NCBI GenBank assembly: GCA_958352815.1
Contig: CATWQA010000037.1
Span: 1 to 22,328 of the forward strand
DNA: 22,328 bases
Direction of reading: 5' to 3'
Source: an uncultured Eubacteriales bacterium
Lineage (GTDB): Bacteria > Bacillota > Clostridia > Monoglobales > Monoglobaceae
In this document: positions 22,079 through 22,328 of the stretch, one piece after another
How the letters are laid out: every line of letters starts with the position of its first letter
How positions within the stretch are numbered: position 1 is the first letter of the stretch
Made by a program: the position numbers and the translations under genes
Notes under the pieces: generated by a model
Told to the model about the DNA's origin: nothing
Database searches by the model: none
What the model saw: the letters and a program-made list of their open reading frames with translations, nothing else

Positions 22079-22328
22079 AATCGTGTAAAAATCGTGTAAG
22101 AAACTAAACTGACTCCCGAAAAGTCGCAAAACTTTTTGGGAAAGAGGAGAAGCAAGGGAGCAGGCGTAGACTTTTTTTGAAAAAAGAAAGTCGAAGCAAA
22201 GCGAACTTTGCATAATTAAAAACAGGGCTCCCGAAAAGTCGCAAGGCTTTTTGGGAATAAGGAGGAACGACGAAGCGGGTGACTGATTTTTGTGTAAACA
22301 AAAATCGGAACGGAGCAAAGTCCGTTCC
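22079..22328. repeat. Hairpin-rich repeat island at right edge
   Basis: A 30-bp unit (CTCCCGAAAAGTCGCAA onward) occurs at 22113-22142 and 22228-22257 with two mismatches. ATCGTGTAA is doubled at 22080-22099. Further hairpins are GATTTTTGT/ACAAAAATC (near 22286-22307) and GGAACGGA/TCCGTTCC at 22307-22328. No credible ORF is present; the open frames on the minus strand merely read the repeated unit. The island continues past the window. Confidence 0.65.

Noticed and set aside
22046..22318. 90- and 65-codon minus-strand frames at the right edge
   Set aside because: They are translations of the duplicated 30-bp unit and neighbouring hairpins; no SD and the same peptide repeated in two frames.

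Overview
The window looks like chromosomal DNA of an anaerobic, spore-forming, low-to-medium-GC Firmicute of the class Clostridia, probably a gut or rumen member. The reasons are a full-length sporulation sigma-K gene, AGGAGG-type ribosome sites, sigma-A-like promoters with 17-bp spacers, a secreted GH95 alpha-fucosidase, an iron-dependent alcohol dehydrogenase and a DUF3737 gene. I saw no tRNA, rRNA or CRISPR array. All calls come from reading the sequence; no searches were run.

Layout. (1) 1-387: seven tandem 22-23 bp repeats at the left edge, a very short leftward ORF with a promoter, and the terminator of the fucosidase gene. (2) 388-4071 (-): a secreted, multidomain GH95 alpha-L-fucosidase. 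It is divergent from a MocR/GntR-aminotransferase regulator (4338-5717, +), and a 9+9 inverted repeat lies on the -35 box of the fucosidase promoter. (3) 5800-7400 (+): pro-sigma-K, whose SD follows directly on a terminator hairpin that has an alternative pairing partner, and then a Cof-type HAD phosphatase. (4) 7401-7737: a run of GC-rich hairpins and a dispersed repeat. (5) 7738-10365 (-): 4-alpha-glucanotransferase and branched-chain aminotransferase, each followed by its own terminator. (6) 10366-11075: a repeat island with a 28-bp perfect inverted repeat (MITE-like) and a second inverted-repeat pair that shares a 29-bp motif with region 4.

(7) 11002-17228 (-) is the part least explained by known biology. 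It is an AT-rich, co-directional row of nine short genes, eight coding for single-anchor exported proteins and one for a four-helix membrane protein, plus sORFs and relics. A TTTACA-17-TATAAT promoter stands at the head. One member is a complete seven-blade RCC1-like propeller, two are tandem paralogues, and most of the rest belong to no family I can name. Two sORFs have good SD sites and stop codons inside the next gene's SD. A broken copper-amine-oxidase-N (stalk) domain gene and a 13-codon gene start at the repeat-island border show that the row has been losing or exchanging members. Immunity, surface sensing or envelope stress are all possible; none is demonstrated.

(8) 17487-21610: iron alcohol dehydrogenase, a secreted cyclophilin-like protein, a divergent LysR regulator, and a DUF3737 beta-helix protein. 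An identical 16-mer at the lysR and DUF3737 promoters suggests one small LysR regulon. The N-terminal module of the cyclophilin-like protein resembles the C-terminal module of the GH95 enzyme. (9) 21700-22328: two damaged ribbon-helix-helix genes, a terminator, and another hairpin-rich repeat island that runs off the right edge.
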